From JBCBKL01 sp963922565 (GTDB lineage Bacteria; Pseudomonadota; Alphaproteobacteria; Rhodobacterales; Rhodobacteraceae): 64,000 nt of DNA. The notes beneath the pieces were generated by a model. The model was not told where the DNA came from. It did not search any database and worked only from the letters and a program-made list of their open reading frames with translations. The position numbers and the translations under genes were made by a program. Shown here piece after piece: positions 25,705 through 34,795 of the stretch; within the stretch, counting starts at the first letter, position 1; every line of letters begins with the position of its first letter. The stretch is from positions 1 through 64,000 of the forward strand of contig CAWUIQ010000010.1 in assembly GCA_963922565.1 (NCBI GenBank). The letters run 5' to 3'.

Positions 25705-27162
25705 TCAGCTGCCCATCTGGCTTTCGATGCGCTGTACCATGCGAACCGGGACGCTGGGTTCATTCAGACGGGCCAGAACGCGGGCCTTGGCCTCGGCCGG
25801 CATACGGCTGTTGCCTTCGACAAAGGCCACCAGCCGGGCGCGGCGCTCATCGCTCAGCTCGACCATTTCGGGGCCTGTTTCTTCCGGCTCGGCACCGCGG
25901 CGCACCGGGCGGACCAGTATACCCGGCCCCAGAAGGGGTGATCGGGACTGGACGACTTCCCGCCCCGCAAGGTCTTCACCGCTCACCAGCACCGCATCGC
26001 CTTGGCGCCGCTCCAGCGTTGCTGGCAGCCGTTCCAACCGATCACCGTCGCCCAGCACCAGAACCGCACCCGCCGGGTCATACGCCGATGATGGCAGGCG
26101 CACGACGTTGTCGATCGGCTGTTCCTGAACCCGTACGTTAACAAAGTCGCCGGGTTTGAACCCGACCGCCCGGTCAAGTGTCGCAAAGACCAGCCGCCCG
26201 GTCTGGCCGTCTCCTGTCGCGGCACTTGCGCGGGTGATTTGCCCGGTCGTCGTCAGATCGATGCCCGAGACCACGAGCGTCGCTTCCAGCTCGGCCCGTC
26301 GCAACGCGCCATCACTATCGAGCAGGCGGGCATATTGCGCTGTCGACACGCGGAACGACACTTCGAGCGCATCGGGATCAATGAGTTCGGCGAGCTTTTC
26401 GTTTTCGGTGACAAGGCGGCCCTCGACCATGGACGCATCGCTGAGGGTGCCGTCAAACGGCGCAACGAGCGTGGTGTCACCCAGCATGCGCTCGGCTTCT
26501 CGCAACGCGATTTCGGCGCGGGTCAGCGTCGTCTTCGCCTGATCGATCCGCGCCTCGGCCTGAGCGACCGCCTGCCGGCTCGACAGCACGGCCTGACGGG
26601 CGGATGAGGCAGATAGTTCCGCCGATTCCACCGCTGCCGCAGTACCGACACCCCGGGTTTCGAGATCTTTCTGCCGCTCGTAGGCCCGATCGCGCAGCGC
26701 CGATTGTTCCCGCGCGGCGGCTTCTTCGTCGTAGGCCAGGACAATCAGACGTTCCGCATCGCGCAGTTCTGCCTGCGCATCGAGCAAATCGGCCTCGGCC
26801 CGGGCCAATGCCGCCTGCGCGTCGGTGGGGTCTATCCGCATCAGGACCTGGCCGCGCTTGACGCTGCCTCCATCCTCAAAGACCTCGGACAGTTCCGTAA
26901 CCCATCCAGAGGCCGCACTTCTGACTTCGAGTGTCCTGCGACTTTTTACTTCGCCGAATGCTTCGAGGTACGGCGTGTGCGTTCCAATCTCGGCCGTCAC
27001 GACGTTGACGACAAAGACCCGCTCGCGCTGCGGCGGCACTCTGCTTGCTTCGGCCATGCGTTCCTGTATCGCGCTGACCACCATCTGCGCAGCATAAGCC
27101 AGCAGCCCGAATGTGAGCGCCGCAAGAAAGATACCGATCAGACTTTGCCGCAAAAACCGCAT
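25705..27162 (-). CDS. HlyD/AcrA-type efflux periplasmic adaptor
   Basis: 485 aa membrane fusion protein: one N-terminal helix (about residues 8-30), a lipoyl-like half motif (SAASGWVTELSEVFEDGG), a long Ala/Glu/Arg-rich coiled-coil hairpin (residues about 125-225), then the second lipoyl half (LVAPFDGTLSDASMVEG) and beta-barrel region. It joins the adjacent RND pump to an outer-membrane channel, which is not encoded here. A C-terminal extension (about residues 420-485) is rich in Arg and Glu. Confidence 0.9.
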   Translation of the reverse strand: MRFLRQSLIGIFLAALTFGLLAYAAQMVVSAIQERMAEASRVPPQRERVFVVNVVTAEIGTHTPYLEAFGEVKSRRTLEVRSAASGWVTELSEVFEDGGSVKRGQVLMRIDPTDAQAALARAEADLLDAQAELRDAERLIVLAYDEEAAAREQSALRDRAYERQKDLETRGVGTAAAVESAELSASSARQAVLSSRQAVAQAEARIDQAKTTLTRAEIALREAERMLGDTTLVAPFDGTLSDASMVEGRLVTENEKLAELIDPDALEVSFRVSTAQYARLLDSDGALRRAELEATLVVSGIDLTTTGQITRASAATGDGQTGRLVFATLDRAVGFKPGDFVNVRVQEQPIDNVVRLPSSAYDPAGAVLVLGDGDRLERLPATLERRQGDAVLVSGEDLAGREVVQSRSPLLGPGILVRPVRRGAEPEETGPEMVELSDERRARLVAFVEGNSRMPAEAKARVLARLNEPSVPVRMVQRIESQMGS

Positions 27163-27245
27163 GTTAGTGACCCCATGTCCCGTCCAGTATAACCTAGAGA
27201 GCGCTCAAGGAATACCAAAGCACGAGAGTGTTACGCACAGATGCG

Positions 27246-27788
27246 CTATTTCCGTCGCTGATGTTCGTCAAGCCGCGGCAAAATCTCAACGAAGTTGCAG
27301 GGCCGGTGTCGGTAATCCAGCTGCTTTGCCAGAATTTCGTCCCAAGCGTCCCTGCAGGCCCCGGGGCTGCCGGGCAGCGCAAAAAGATAGGTGCCGTTCC
27401 GGACACCGCCCGTCGCCCGGCTTTGGACAGCCGAAGTTCCGATCTTTTGCATGGAAACCCAGGTGAAGACAGTACCAAAGGCATCGATCTCTTTTTCGTA
27501 GACATCGCGATGCGCCTCGACCGTCACATCCCGTCCGGTCAGACCAGTGCCGCCGGTCGAGATCACCACATCGATATCCGGATCGTCGCACCATGCCCGC
27601 AGTTGATCGGCAATCTGATCACGCTCGTCCGGCAGGATAGTACGCGCCGCGATGACGTGGCCGGCTACTTCGATCCGACCGACCAGCGTGTCGCCCGATT
27701 TGTCCTCGGCTAGGCTTCGCGTGTCGCTGACCGTCAAAACGGCGACCCGGATCGGAATGAATTCAAGGCTTTCGTCGATACGGCTCAT
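27246..27788 (-). CDS. moaB: Molybdenum cofactor biosynthesis protein B
   Basis: 180 aa. The MPT-binding fold signatures are RVAVLTVSDTRSLAEDKSGD (residues about 13-32), VVISTGGTGLTGRDVT and PGSPGACRDAWDEIL. MoaB adenylylates molybdopterin before molybdate insertion by MoeA, so it works with the fdhD-mobAB-moeA operon 13 kb away. The ATG at 27786-27788 overlaps the upstream lysE stop by 4 bases. Confidence 0.93.
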   Translation of the reverse strand: MSRIDESLEFIPIRVAVLTVSDTRSLAEDKSGDTLVGRIEVAGHVIAARTILPDERDQIADQLRAWCDDPDIDVVISTGGTGLTGRDVTVEAHRDVYEKEIDAFGTVFTWVSMQKIGTSAVQSRATGGVRNGTYLFALPGSPGACRDAWDEILAKQLDYRHRPCNFVEILPRLDEHQRRK

Positions 27789-28388
27789 GCTCTCTCCAAC
27801 ACGGCAAGGCGGACAGCCAGTAGGCCAAATATGCTGCCCGACACCCAATCCAGGACCCGGCTGCCCTGCGCCAGTTTGCGCCCGGCCCCGCTGGCAAAGA
27901 CCCCAACCGCGCCATTGACGACAAAACCACCCAAGGCAAGCAGCGCGCCATAGATCAGGAACTGCCCCAAGATCGGCCCCGCCTCGGGCGCGATGAATTG
28001 CGGGATGAAGGCCAACACGAACAGAATGACCTTTGGATTGGTGAGATTGACAACCAACCCCGTGCGAAAGGCCCGTGCCGCCGGCACATTGTCCTGTTTT
28101 GGTGGCGCGCCGGCATGTCTGATCGTATTGATCGCCAACCACAACAGGTAGGCCACCCCGACCCAACGGATCACCTCGAACGCCCAGGGCGCCGCCGCGA
28201 CGATGGCCCCAAGACCCAAACCGGCCAGCGCCGTGTGGATGAAGGCGCCCACCGAAATGCCCGCACTGGCCGCCAGAGCGGCCCGCCGTCCCGCCCGCAG
28301 GCCTTGGCCCAGACAAAACATCATGTCCGCGCCGGGCGTCAGGTTCAGCGCCAGCCCAGCCGGGATGAACGCCAACAGCAGGACCGGA

Positions 28389-28396
<8 letters not shown>
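27785..28396 (-). CDS. LysE-family amino acid/metabolite exporter
   Basis: 203 aa integral membrane protein with about six helices. ALNLTPGADMMFCLGQGLRAG near the N terminus is the LysE/RhtB signature and GLVVNLTNPKVILFVLAFIPQF the second. It probably exports an amino acid or related small molecule; the substrate is not predictable. Overlaps the glycosylase gene by 8 bases and moaB by 4. Confidence 0.9.
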
Positions 28397-29150
<754 letters not shown>

Positions 29151-29247
29151 ATGCCACCGTAACGCTGCTGCGCGCCGAGCAAAACGTTTGCGACGGAATT
29201 CATCCAGCGCCCCGTTCAATGTTGCGACCTTGGATAGGGAGCGGCCG

Positions 29248-29868
29248 ATGGTGCGCAATGCGATTATTTGGACCGCGCTGGTGGGCCTTTCGCTGATTTT
29301 CGTATCCTGGCATGCGCCGTGGCTGCCTGCCCTCACGCCCGCGGAATGGCGCCAGTTGGTTCAGGAGCGTGGCGGTAGCGCCACTGACATGCCGCCCGAA
29401 TTCGTTGCCTTTTTCGACAGCGATGACGGGAAACCATTCTACATGGTCAACATCATCGACCGCGCCGTAGACGCACATTATCCCGAAGGCTTCGAGACCC
29501 AGATCACCGATGCGGATGACGCCGCGCGGGCTTATGGCGTGGGCGTGGTGCCGGAATTGCTGAAACGCGGCAGCTATCCCATGTTTTCGGCAACGCGGAT
29601 GACAACGGTCATTGCGTCCATCCCGGCCGAGACCAACCGCTTCGAATGGATCGCGATTGCACGCTATCGCAGCCGCCGTGACCTGCTTGAGATGAGCCTG
29701 AGCGATGGTTTTCGCACCGCGAGCGTGCACAAATGGGCGTCACTTGATGGTACCATCGTGATGCCGACGGCGCGCAACCTCTATCTCGATTTGTCGGTCA
29801 TGGTGCCGCTCGCACTCTTTGCGCTCGGCCTCGCGCTCACGGGGCGACCTAACCGACGCAGGTCATAG
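29248..29868 (+). CDS. Membrane-anchored hypothetical protein
   Basis: 206 aa. An N-terminal hydrophobic helix (IIWTALVGLSLIFVSW) and a C-terminal helix (LSVMVPLALFALGLALTG) flank a soluble domain. The domain core (PFYMVNIIDRAVD and later WIAIARYRSRRDLLEMSLSDGF) resembles dimeric alpha/beta-barrel (DUF1330-like) proteins. An AGGGAG Shine-Dalgarno 6 bases before ATG supports the start. Function unknown. Confidence 0.7.
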   Translation: MVRNAIIWTALVGLSLIFVSWHAPWLPALTPAEWRQLVQERGGSATDMPPEFVAFFDSDDGKPFYMVNIIDRAVDAHYPEGFETQITDADDAARAYGVGVVPELLKRGSYPMFSATRMTTVIASIPAETNRFEWIAIARYRSRRDLLEMSLSDGFRTASVHKWASLDGTIVMPTARNLYLDLSVMVPLALFALGLALTGRPNRRRS

Positions 29869-29878
29869 CGCACTGCGC

Positions 29879-29906
29879 TTGCCGCGGGCCGTACCGCTGT
29901 TATAAC
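29879..29906 (+). promoter_or_regulatory. Sigma-70-like promoter of the pyrB operon
   Basis: TTGCCG (29879-29884) and TATAAC (29901-29906) are separated by 16 bases and lie 23 bases upstream of the pyrB ATG. The short leader leaves no room for a long attenuator. Prediction by eye only. Confidence 0.5.
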
Positions 29907-29929
29907 GCCTCCGAACTGTCGGAGCGTCC

Positions 29930-30874
29930 ATGACTTTTGCCCACCGTCACCTTCTTGGCATCGAGCAGCTGCGCCCCGATGAGATCGTCACCCTTCTTGA
30001 TCTCGCCGATGAATATGTCGCGCTGAACCGGGCCGAAGCGAAACACGGCAATGCGCTCGAGGGTCTCACCCAGATCAACATGTTCTTTGAAAGCTCGACG
30101 CGTACGCAGGCGTCGTTCGAACTGGCGGGGAAGCGGCTGGGCGCAGATGTGATGAACATGGCAATGCAAGCCAGTTCGATCAACAAGGGCGAGACGCTGA
30201 TCGATACGGCGTTGACGCTCAACGCGATGCATCCTGACCTGTTGGTCGTCCGGCATCCCCATTCCGGCGCCGTCGACCTGCTGGCGCAAAAGGTGAATTG
30301 CGCGGTACTGAATGCCGGCGACGGACGGCACGAGCACCCGACGCAGGCGTTGCTCGACGCCCTCACCATCAGGCGCGAAAAGGGGCGGCTCCATCGCCTT
30401 TCGGTCGCAATATGCGGGGATATCGCCCACAGCCGCGTGGCGCGTTCGAATATCCTGCTCTTGGGCAAGATGGAAAATCGTGTGCGGCTAATCGGCCCGC
30501 CGACCCTGATGCCGGCAGGGATCGCCGATTTCGGCGTCGAGGTGTTCGAAGACATGGCCGAGGGCCTGAAGAACGTGGACGTCGTCATGATGCTGCGCCT
30601 GCAACGCGAGCGTATGGACGGCGGCTTTATCCCCTCCGAACGCGAATACTATCACCGCTACGGTCTTGACGCCGACAAGCTGCGCCATGCCAAGCCCGAC
30701 GCCATTGTCATGCATCCCGGTCCGATGAACCGAGGGGTCGAGATTGACGGCACCCTCGCCGATGACATCAACCGCAGCGTCATTCAGGAACAGGTCGAGA
30801 TGGGCGTCGCCGTGCGCATGGCGGCCATGGACCTCTTGGCCCGAACGCTCAAGGAAATGCGGGGGGCGGCATGA
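29930..30874 (+). CDS. pyrB: Aspartate carbamoyltransferase, catalytic chain
   Basis: 314 aa. It condenses carbamoyl phosphate and aspartate in pyrimidine synthesis. The carbamoyl-phosphate motif FFESSTRTQASFELAG (about residues 49-64), EHPTQALLDALTI and HPGPMNRGVEI are all intact, so it should be active. The GGAG Shine-Dalgarno is well placed. First gene of a tight operon with a membrane hypothetical, a dihydroorotase-like gene and plsY; it overlaps the next gene by 4 bases. Confidence 0.96.
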   Translation: MTFAHRHLLGIEQLRPDEIVTLLDLADEYVALNRAEAKHGNALEGLTQINMFFESSTRTQASFELAGKRLGADVMNMAMQASSINKGETLIDTALTLNAMHPDLLVVRHPHSGAVDLLAQKVNCAVLNAGDGRHEHPTQALLDALTIRREKGRLHRLSVAICGDIAHSRVARSNILLLGKMENRVRLIGPPTLMPAGIADFGVEVFEDMAEGLKNVDVVMMLRLQRERMDGGFIPSEREYYHRYGLDADKLRHAKPDAIVMHPGPMNRGVEIDGTLADDINRSVIQEQVEMGVAVRMAAMDLLARTLKEMRGAA

Positions 30875-31428
30875 CCAAATCCATCGAGATCCCCCAAGCC
30901 GAGCGTCACGTCTATCGCGTGTTTCACATCCGGCGCGACCCCAAGGCGGTGAAAGCCCTAATCGACGGCGAAGCGGAGGAAGGGATCGAGGCCGCCGCCA
31001 TGCTTCTGGGTTCCAACGAACTCGAAACGGAGTATGTCGAGCTTATCGATCTGGAAGATCTCAAGGAGATCGGCCTCTCCGGCTATCTGATCGAGGGCTA
31101 CGGGTTGCCAAGCGAGGATGTGATGGCCGATGCCACAAAGCTCGACACGCTCGAGGGCTATGTGTTGCTGCTATTGCCTGAGATTCTTGGCCATAGAGGC
31201 GGGGTGCTGAACCCCAATCCTGATGTCGTGCTGGTCGCCACCTACAAGGGCGAAGGCACCGACTGGACGGAAAAGGAACCGATCGAAAGCCAAAGCGCCG
31301 CGCCATTCACCGCGCCACCCGAAACGGTGGAAAAGAAACTGTCTGACGCCGCCATGTCGGGGCGGATCGCGATGCTGGCGCTGATCGTGATTTTCTTGCT
31401 GACGGCCCTGATCGTCTGGATCGCATGA
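30871..31428 (+). CDS. Tail-anchored hypothetical protein in the pyr operon
   Basis: 185 aa. A soluble acidic alpha/beta region (residues 1-125) is followed by a Pro/Glu-rich linker and one C-terminal transmembrane helix (IAMLALIVIFLLTALIVWIA), so it is probably tail-anchored with the soluble domain in the cytoplasm. It overlaps both pyrB and the pyrC-like gene by 4 bases. No recognised motif; the position suggests a link with pyrimidine synthesis or membrane recruitment of its enzymes, which is inference. Confidence 0.75.
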   Translation: MTKSIEIPQAERHVYRVFHIRRDPKAVKALIDGEAEEGIEAAAMLLGSNELETEYVELIDLEDLKEIGLSGYLIEGYGLPSEDVMADATKLDTLEGYVLLLLPEILGHRGGVLNPNPDVVLVATYKGEGTDWTEKEPIESQSAAPFTAPPETVEKKLSDAAMSGRIAMLALIVIFLLTALIVWIA

Positions 31429-32714
31429 TGATCGAAACACTCTTTACCCAGGCCCGCCTGATCAATCCGGAGCAGGGCAAAGTGACACTCGGCGCGCTTG
31501 GAATTTCCGATGGCACGATCGTCGAGGTCTGGGATCAGCCCAACCCGCAGGATGTCTCGGCCCAGCGTATCGTCGATTGCGCGGCGCGGCACCTTGCACC
31601 CGGCATCGTCGATATCGGCGTCAAGGTCTGCGAACCGGGTGAGCGGCATAAGGAGAGCTTTGGTTCAGCCGGTCTTGCTGCGGCTGCGGGCGGGGTTACG
31701 ACCATCGTCACCCGCCCCGACACCGACCCTGCCATCGACAGCCCCGAAACGCTTGAATTCGTCATCCGCCGCGCCCGTGAGGCCGCGCCCGTGCGCGTCC
31801 TGCCCATGGCGGCGCTGACCAAGGGGCGCAACGGACAGGAAATGACCGAGATCGGGTTTCTGCAAGACGCCGGGGCCGTCGCCTTTTCCGACGGAGACCG
31901 GGTCATCGCCAATACCAAGGTCTTTGGCCGGGCGCTCACCTATGCCCGCAGCCTTGGCGCCCTCGTGATCGCCCACCCGCAGGAACCGATCCTGAGCGAA
32001 GGAGCGGCAGCGACATCGGGCAAGTTTGCCTCGCTCAGAGGGCTGCCTGCGGTCACGCCGATGGCCGAACGGATGGCGCTTGATCGTGATATCGCGATGG
32101 TCGAGATGACAGGCGCGCGCTATCACGCCGACCAGATCACCACCGCCCGCGCCCTGCCCGCTCTGGAACGGGCCAAGGGCAACGGGCTCGACATCACCGC
32201 GGGCACGTCGATCCATCACCTGACGCTCAACGCCTTGGACGTCGCCGATTACCGCACATTCTTCAAATTGAAACCGCCGCTCAGGGACGAAGAAGACCGG
32301 CTGGCAGTGGCCGAGGCCGTGAATATGGGCCTGATCGATGTCATCAGCTCGATGCACACACCGCAGGACGAAGAAAGCAAGCGATTGCCGTTCGAAGCGG
32401 CGGCGAGCGGTGCCGTGGCGCTGGAAACCCTGCTGCCGGCGGCAATGCGGTTGGTTCATGGCGGCACGGTCGAGATGGCGGCGCTGTGGCGGGCCCTGTC
32501 CCTGAACCCCGCGCGGCGGTTGGGGCTGGAAAGCGGTCGACTGTCCAAGGGTGCTCCCGCCGATCTTGTCCTTTTCGATGCCGACGCGCCCTTCCTGCTC
32601 GACCGGACGACGCTGAGGTCCAAGAGCCTGAACACCCCGTTTGACGGCCAGCGCATGCAGGGTAAGGTGTTGGCAACATACGTGGAGGGCCGAAAGGTCT
32701 TTGAGGCAGCCTGA
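31425..32714 (+). CDS. pyrC: Dihydroorotase-like protein, probably non-catalytic
   Basis: 429 aa amidohydrolase-fold protein in the pyrB operon. The HxH metal motif expected after VD in active enzymes (VDxHxHLREPG) reads VDIGVKVCEPG here (about residues 63-73). The usual TDHAPH reads SSMHTPQDEESK, so the catalytic Asp is lost too. It is therefore probably a pseudo-dihydroorotase like PyrC' of Pseudomonas, which stabilises aspartate carbamoyltransferase. A separate active dihydroorotase would then be needed elsewhere. The gene overlaps plsY by one base. Confidence 0.88.
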   Translation: MMIETLFTQARLINPEQGKVTLGALGISDGTIVEVWDQPNPQDVSAQRIVDCAARHLAPGIVDIGVKVCEPGERHKESFGSAGLAAAAGGVTTIVTRPDTDPAIDSPETLEFVIRRAREAAPVRVLPMAALTKGRNGQEMTEIGFLQDAGAVAFSDGDRVIANTKVFGRALTYARSLGALVIAHPQEPILSEGAAATSGKFASLRGLPAVTPMAERMALDRDIAMVEMTGARYHADQITTARALPALERAKGNGLDITAGTSIHHLTLNALDVADYRTFFKLKPPLRDEEDRLAVAEAVNMGLIDVISSMHTPQDEESKRLPFEAAASGAVALETLLPAAMRLVHGGTVEMAALWRALSLNPARRLGLESGRLSKGAPADLVLFDADAPFLLDRTTLRSKSLNTPFDGQRMQGKVLATYVEGRKVFEAA

Positions 32715-33328
32715 TGCCCGATATTGAAAGCACCCTTACAATTCTGATCCTTTGGGCCGCCATCGGCTACGGCCTGGGGTCTATCCCGTTTGGCCTTGTG
32801 CTGGCGCGGGTTTTTGGCCTCGGCAATCTGCGCGAGATCGGGTCCGGCAACATAGGGGCCACCAATGTGCTGCGGACGGGAAACAAGACCGCAGCGGCAC
32901 TGACGCTGCTGCTTGATGCGGCCAAGGGTGCGGTGGCAGTACTGCTGGCGCGGGCTGTGACCGGGCACGAGGATGCGGTCCAGCTGGCCGCGCTCATGGC
33001 CATGCTCGGCCATTGCTTTCCTGTCTGGCTGGGCTTCAAGGGCGGCAAAGGGGTGGCGACGTTTCTGGGTATCATGCTGGCGCTGCAATGGCCCGTGGGG
33101 CTGGTCTGCTGCGGTGCGTGGCTGGTCGGCGCATTGCTGACGCGGATCTCATCGATGGGTGCGCTTTTCGCGGCAAGCTCGTCAACCTTCGCGCTGGTGT
33201 TCCTCGGGATGCCCCGCGCCGTCGTCCTGGGTATCCTGCTGACGGTGATCGTCTTCGTAAGACACCGCGAGAACATGCGGCGGATCAAGGCGGGGACAGA
33301 ACCGAAGATCGGGCAGAAGACGGCCTAA
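32714..33328 (+). CDS. plsY: Glycerol-3-phosphate acyltransferase PlsY
   Basis: 204 aa membrane enzyme transferring an acyl group from acyl phosphate to glycerol-3-phosphate, the first phospholipid step. GSIPFGLVLARVFG, IGSGNIGATNVLRTGNK and GFKGGKGVATFLG are the conserved PlsY loops, and about five membrane helices are visible. Last gene of the pyr operon; its start shares one base with the preceding stop. Confidence 0.95.
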   Translation: MPDIESTLTILILWAAIGYGLGSIPFGLVLARVFGLGNLREIGSGNIGATNVLRTGNKTAAALTLLLDAAKGAVAVLLARAVTGHEDAVQLAALMAMLGHCFPVWLGFKGGKGVATFLGIMLALQWPVGLVCCGAWLVGALLTRISSMGALFAASSSTFALVFLGMPRAVVLGILLTVIVFVRHRENMRRIKAGTEPKIGQKTA

Positions 33329-33586
33329 CGGTTCTGTAGAGGCAGGCAACGCTTGCCGTATGGGACGGGTCGATTTGAATCGTACAGCTTGAACGTGTAG
33401 CCTCATGAGCACCGAAATCGCCTCTGGGGAGAGAACCTGTCGCCCAGCAAGGGCACAATTACCCGCTAGGCCACGACAAAGGAAGCAACCTGAAAAGGCG
33501 CTTCAAACGCAGGCCAGCGGGCTGGATTGGCCAATGCGATATCTTCAGAACGCTCCCCGGTTGGCCCTTCCAAGGGAGAATTCGAA

Positions 33587-33769
33587 ATGGACATCACAAA
33601 GTCCGCCGGGATTGCTCACGCCTTGTATCGCTCACATGGCGACAACGCGGAACTAGAGGCTGCCCGAAAAGAAAACCTGTTCAAGGCCAAGGGTGATAAG
33701 GCCGAAGCACTGCGGTGGCGGGCCATCCGACAAAGCATCCGCAGGATGCGTGGTGCAAACCAAAGCTGA
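33587..33769 (+). CDS. Small charged protein, 60 aa, unknown function
   Basis: 60 aa starting MDITKSAGIAHALYRSHGDN, highly helical with many Ala, Glu, Lys and Arg, ending RAIRQSIRRMRGANQS. A strong Shine-Dalgarno (AGGGAG about 8 bases before ATG) supports the start over an upstream in-frame ATG. It lies in an otherwise gene-poor stretch (33.33-33.97 kb) between the pyr operon and the catabolic island. The flanks (33329-33586 and 33770-33967) show no other supported gene. Confidence 0.6.
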   Translation: MDITKSAGIAHALYRSHGDNAELEAARKENLFKAKGDKAEALRWRAIRQSIRRMRGANQS

Positions 33770-33967
33770 CCTGTAGGTCGGGCAAGTCTGAAGACGTCAA
33801 CGCCCCTAATAGGCCGCAGATTGCCTTCGCAGTCGTGGGTCCAACGTGGCTCTTGGCTGACTTAGCTCCGGACCGAGCTCTGGAAGCAGCACGACCTGTC
33901 CGAGCGATCGACTGCGGCGCGGGAATGACCCCGGCCAAGTGACAGCATGCCGAACGACAGAGCGGCT

Positions 33968-34795
33968 CTAGCTCAGCCCCAAAAGTTGGCGTGCCTGCGC
34001 GGGTGTGGCCACGGGCCTCTCATGGCGCGCGCATACATCGACCAACCGGTCGACAAGCGCGGCATTGGATGGTGCGAGGGTGTGCTTGTCCAAGCGAATG
34101 TTGTCTTCCAGACCGGTTCTTGCATGACCGCCCGCTGACACCGACCATTCGTTTAAAACGGATTGGTTCGCGCCGATACCAGCAGCACACCAAGGGGCAT
34201 CCGGCCCGAAAAGACGTTTCACGGTCTCAACATACCAATCAAAAACCTGACGGTCCGCGGGCATCGCGTTCTGGACGCCCATAACGAATTGAACATACGG
34301 AGTATCACTGATCTGACCGCGCTTGTGCATCTCGGCGGCTTTGAAGATGTGGGACAGATCAAAGGCCTCTATTTCGGGTTTCACACCGTTCGTCTTCATC
34401 TCCGCGGCCAGCCAATCAATAAGGTCGGGAGGGTTTTCATAGACCCGTGTCGGAAAGTTGTTCGAGCCAACCGACAAAGACGCCATGTCAGGCCTAAGCG
34501 ACAGCATGTCGCCCCTCGTTTTGCCGGCGCCTGACCGACCGCCTGTGGAAAACTGGATGATCATGCCGGGGCAGTGCTTTTCCACACCTTCCTTGAGTTC
34601 CGCGAATTTGTCCGGATCGCTGGACGGGCTCTCATCGTCGTTGCGCACATGGGCATGCACGATACTGGCTCCGGCCTCGAAGGCGGCATGCGTGCTCTCG
34701 ATCTGTTCAGAGACCGTGATCGGCACCGCGGGATTGTCTTTTTTGCGCGGCAGGCTGCCCGTGATCGCCACGCAGATTATGCAGGGTGCACTCAT
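33968..34795 (-). CDS. Beta-keto acid cleavage enzyme (BKACE, PF05853)
   Basis: 275 aa TIM-barrel Zn enzyme that transfers acetyl-CoA carbons to a beta-keto acid, releasing acetoacetate and a new CoA ester. The N terminus has VAITGSLPRKKDNPAVPIT; zinc ligands are the His pair in VHAHVRN (residues 47 and 49) and the Glu in TGLEDNIRL, with the nearby Arg also kept. Last gene of the catabolic operon, starting 4 bases inside the dioxygenase gene. Context points to 3-oxoadipate as substrate, giving succinyl-CoA and acetoacetate. That substrate is inferred. Confidence 0.88.
   Translation of the reverse strand: MSAPCIICVAITGSLPRKKDNPAVPITVSEQIESTHAAFEAGASIVHAHVRNDDESPSSDPDKFAELKEGVEKHCPGMIIQFSTGGRSGAGKTRGDMLSLRPDMASLSVGSNNFPTRVYENPPDLIDWLAAEMKTNGVKPEIEAFDLSHIFKAAEMHKRGQISDTPYVQFVMGVQNAMPADRQVFDWYVETVKRLFGPDAPWCAAGIGANQSVLNEWSVSAGGHARTGLEDNIRLDKHTLAPSNAALVDRLVDVCARHERPVATPAQARQLLGLS

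Noticed and set aside
33415..33485. tRNA-like stretch on the minus strand (D-arm-like GCCTAGCGGGTAA, anticodon-like CTTGCTG loop)
   Set aside because: The acceptor stem and T-arm do not pair and the anticodon stem is imperfect; at best a decayed tRNA fragment.
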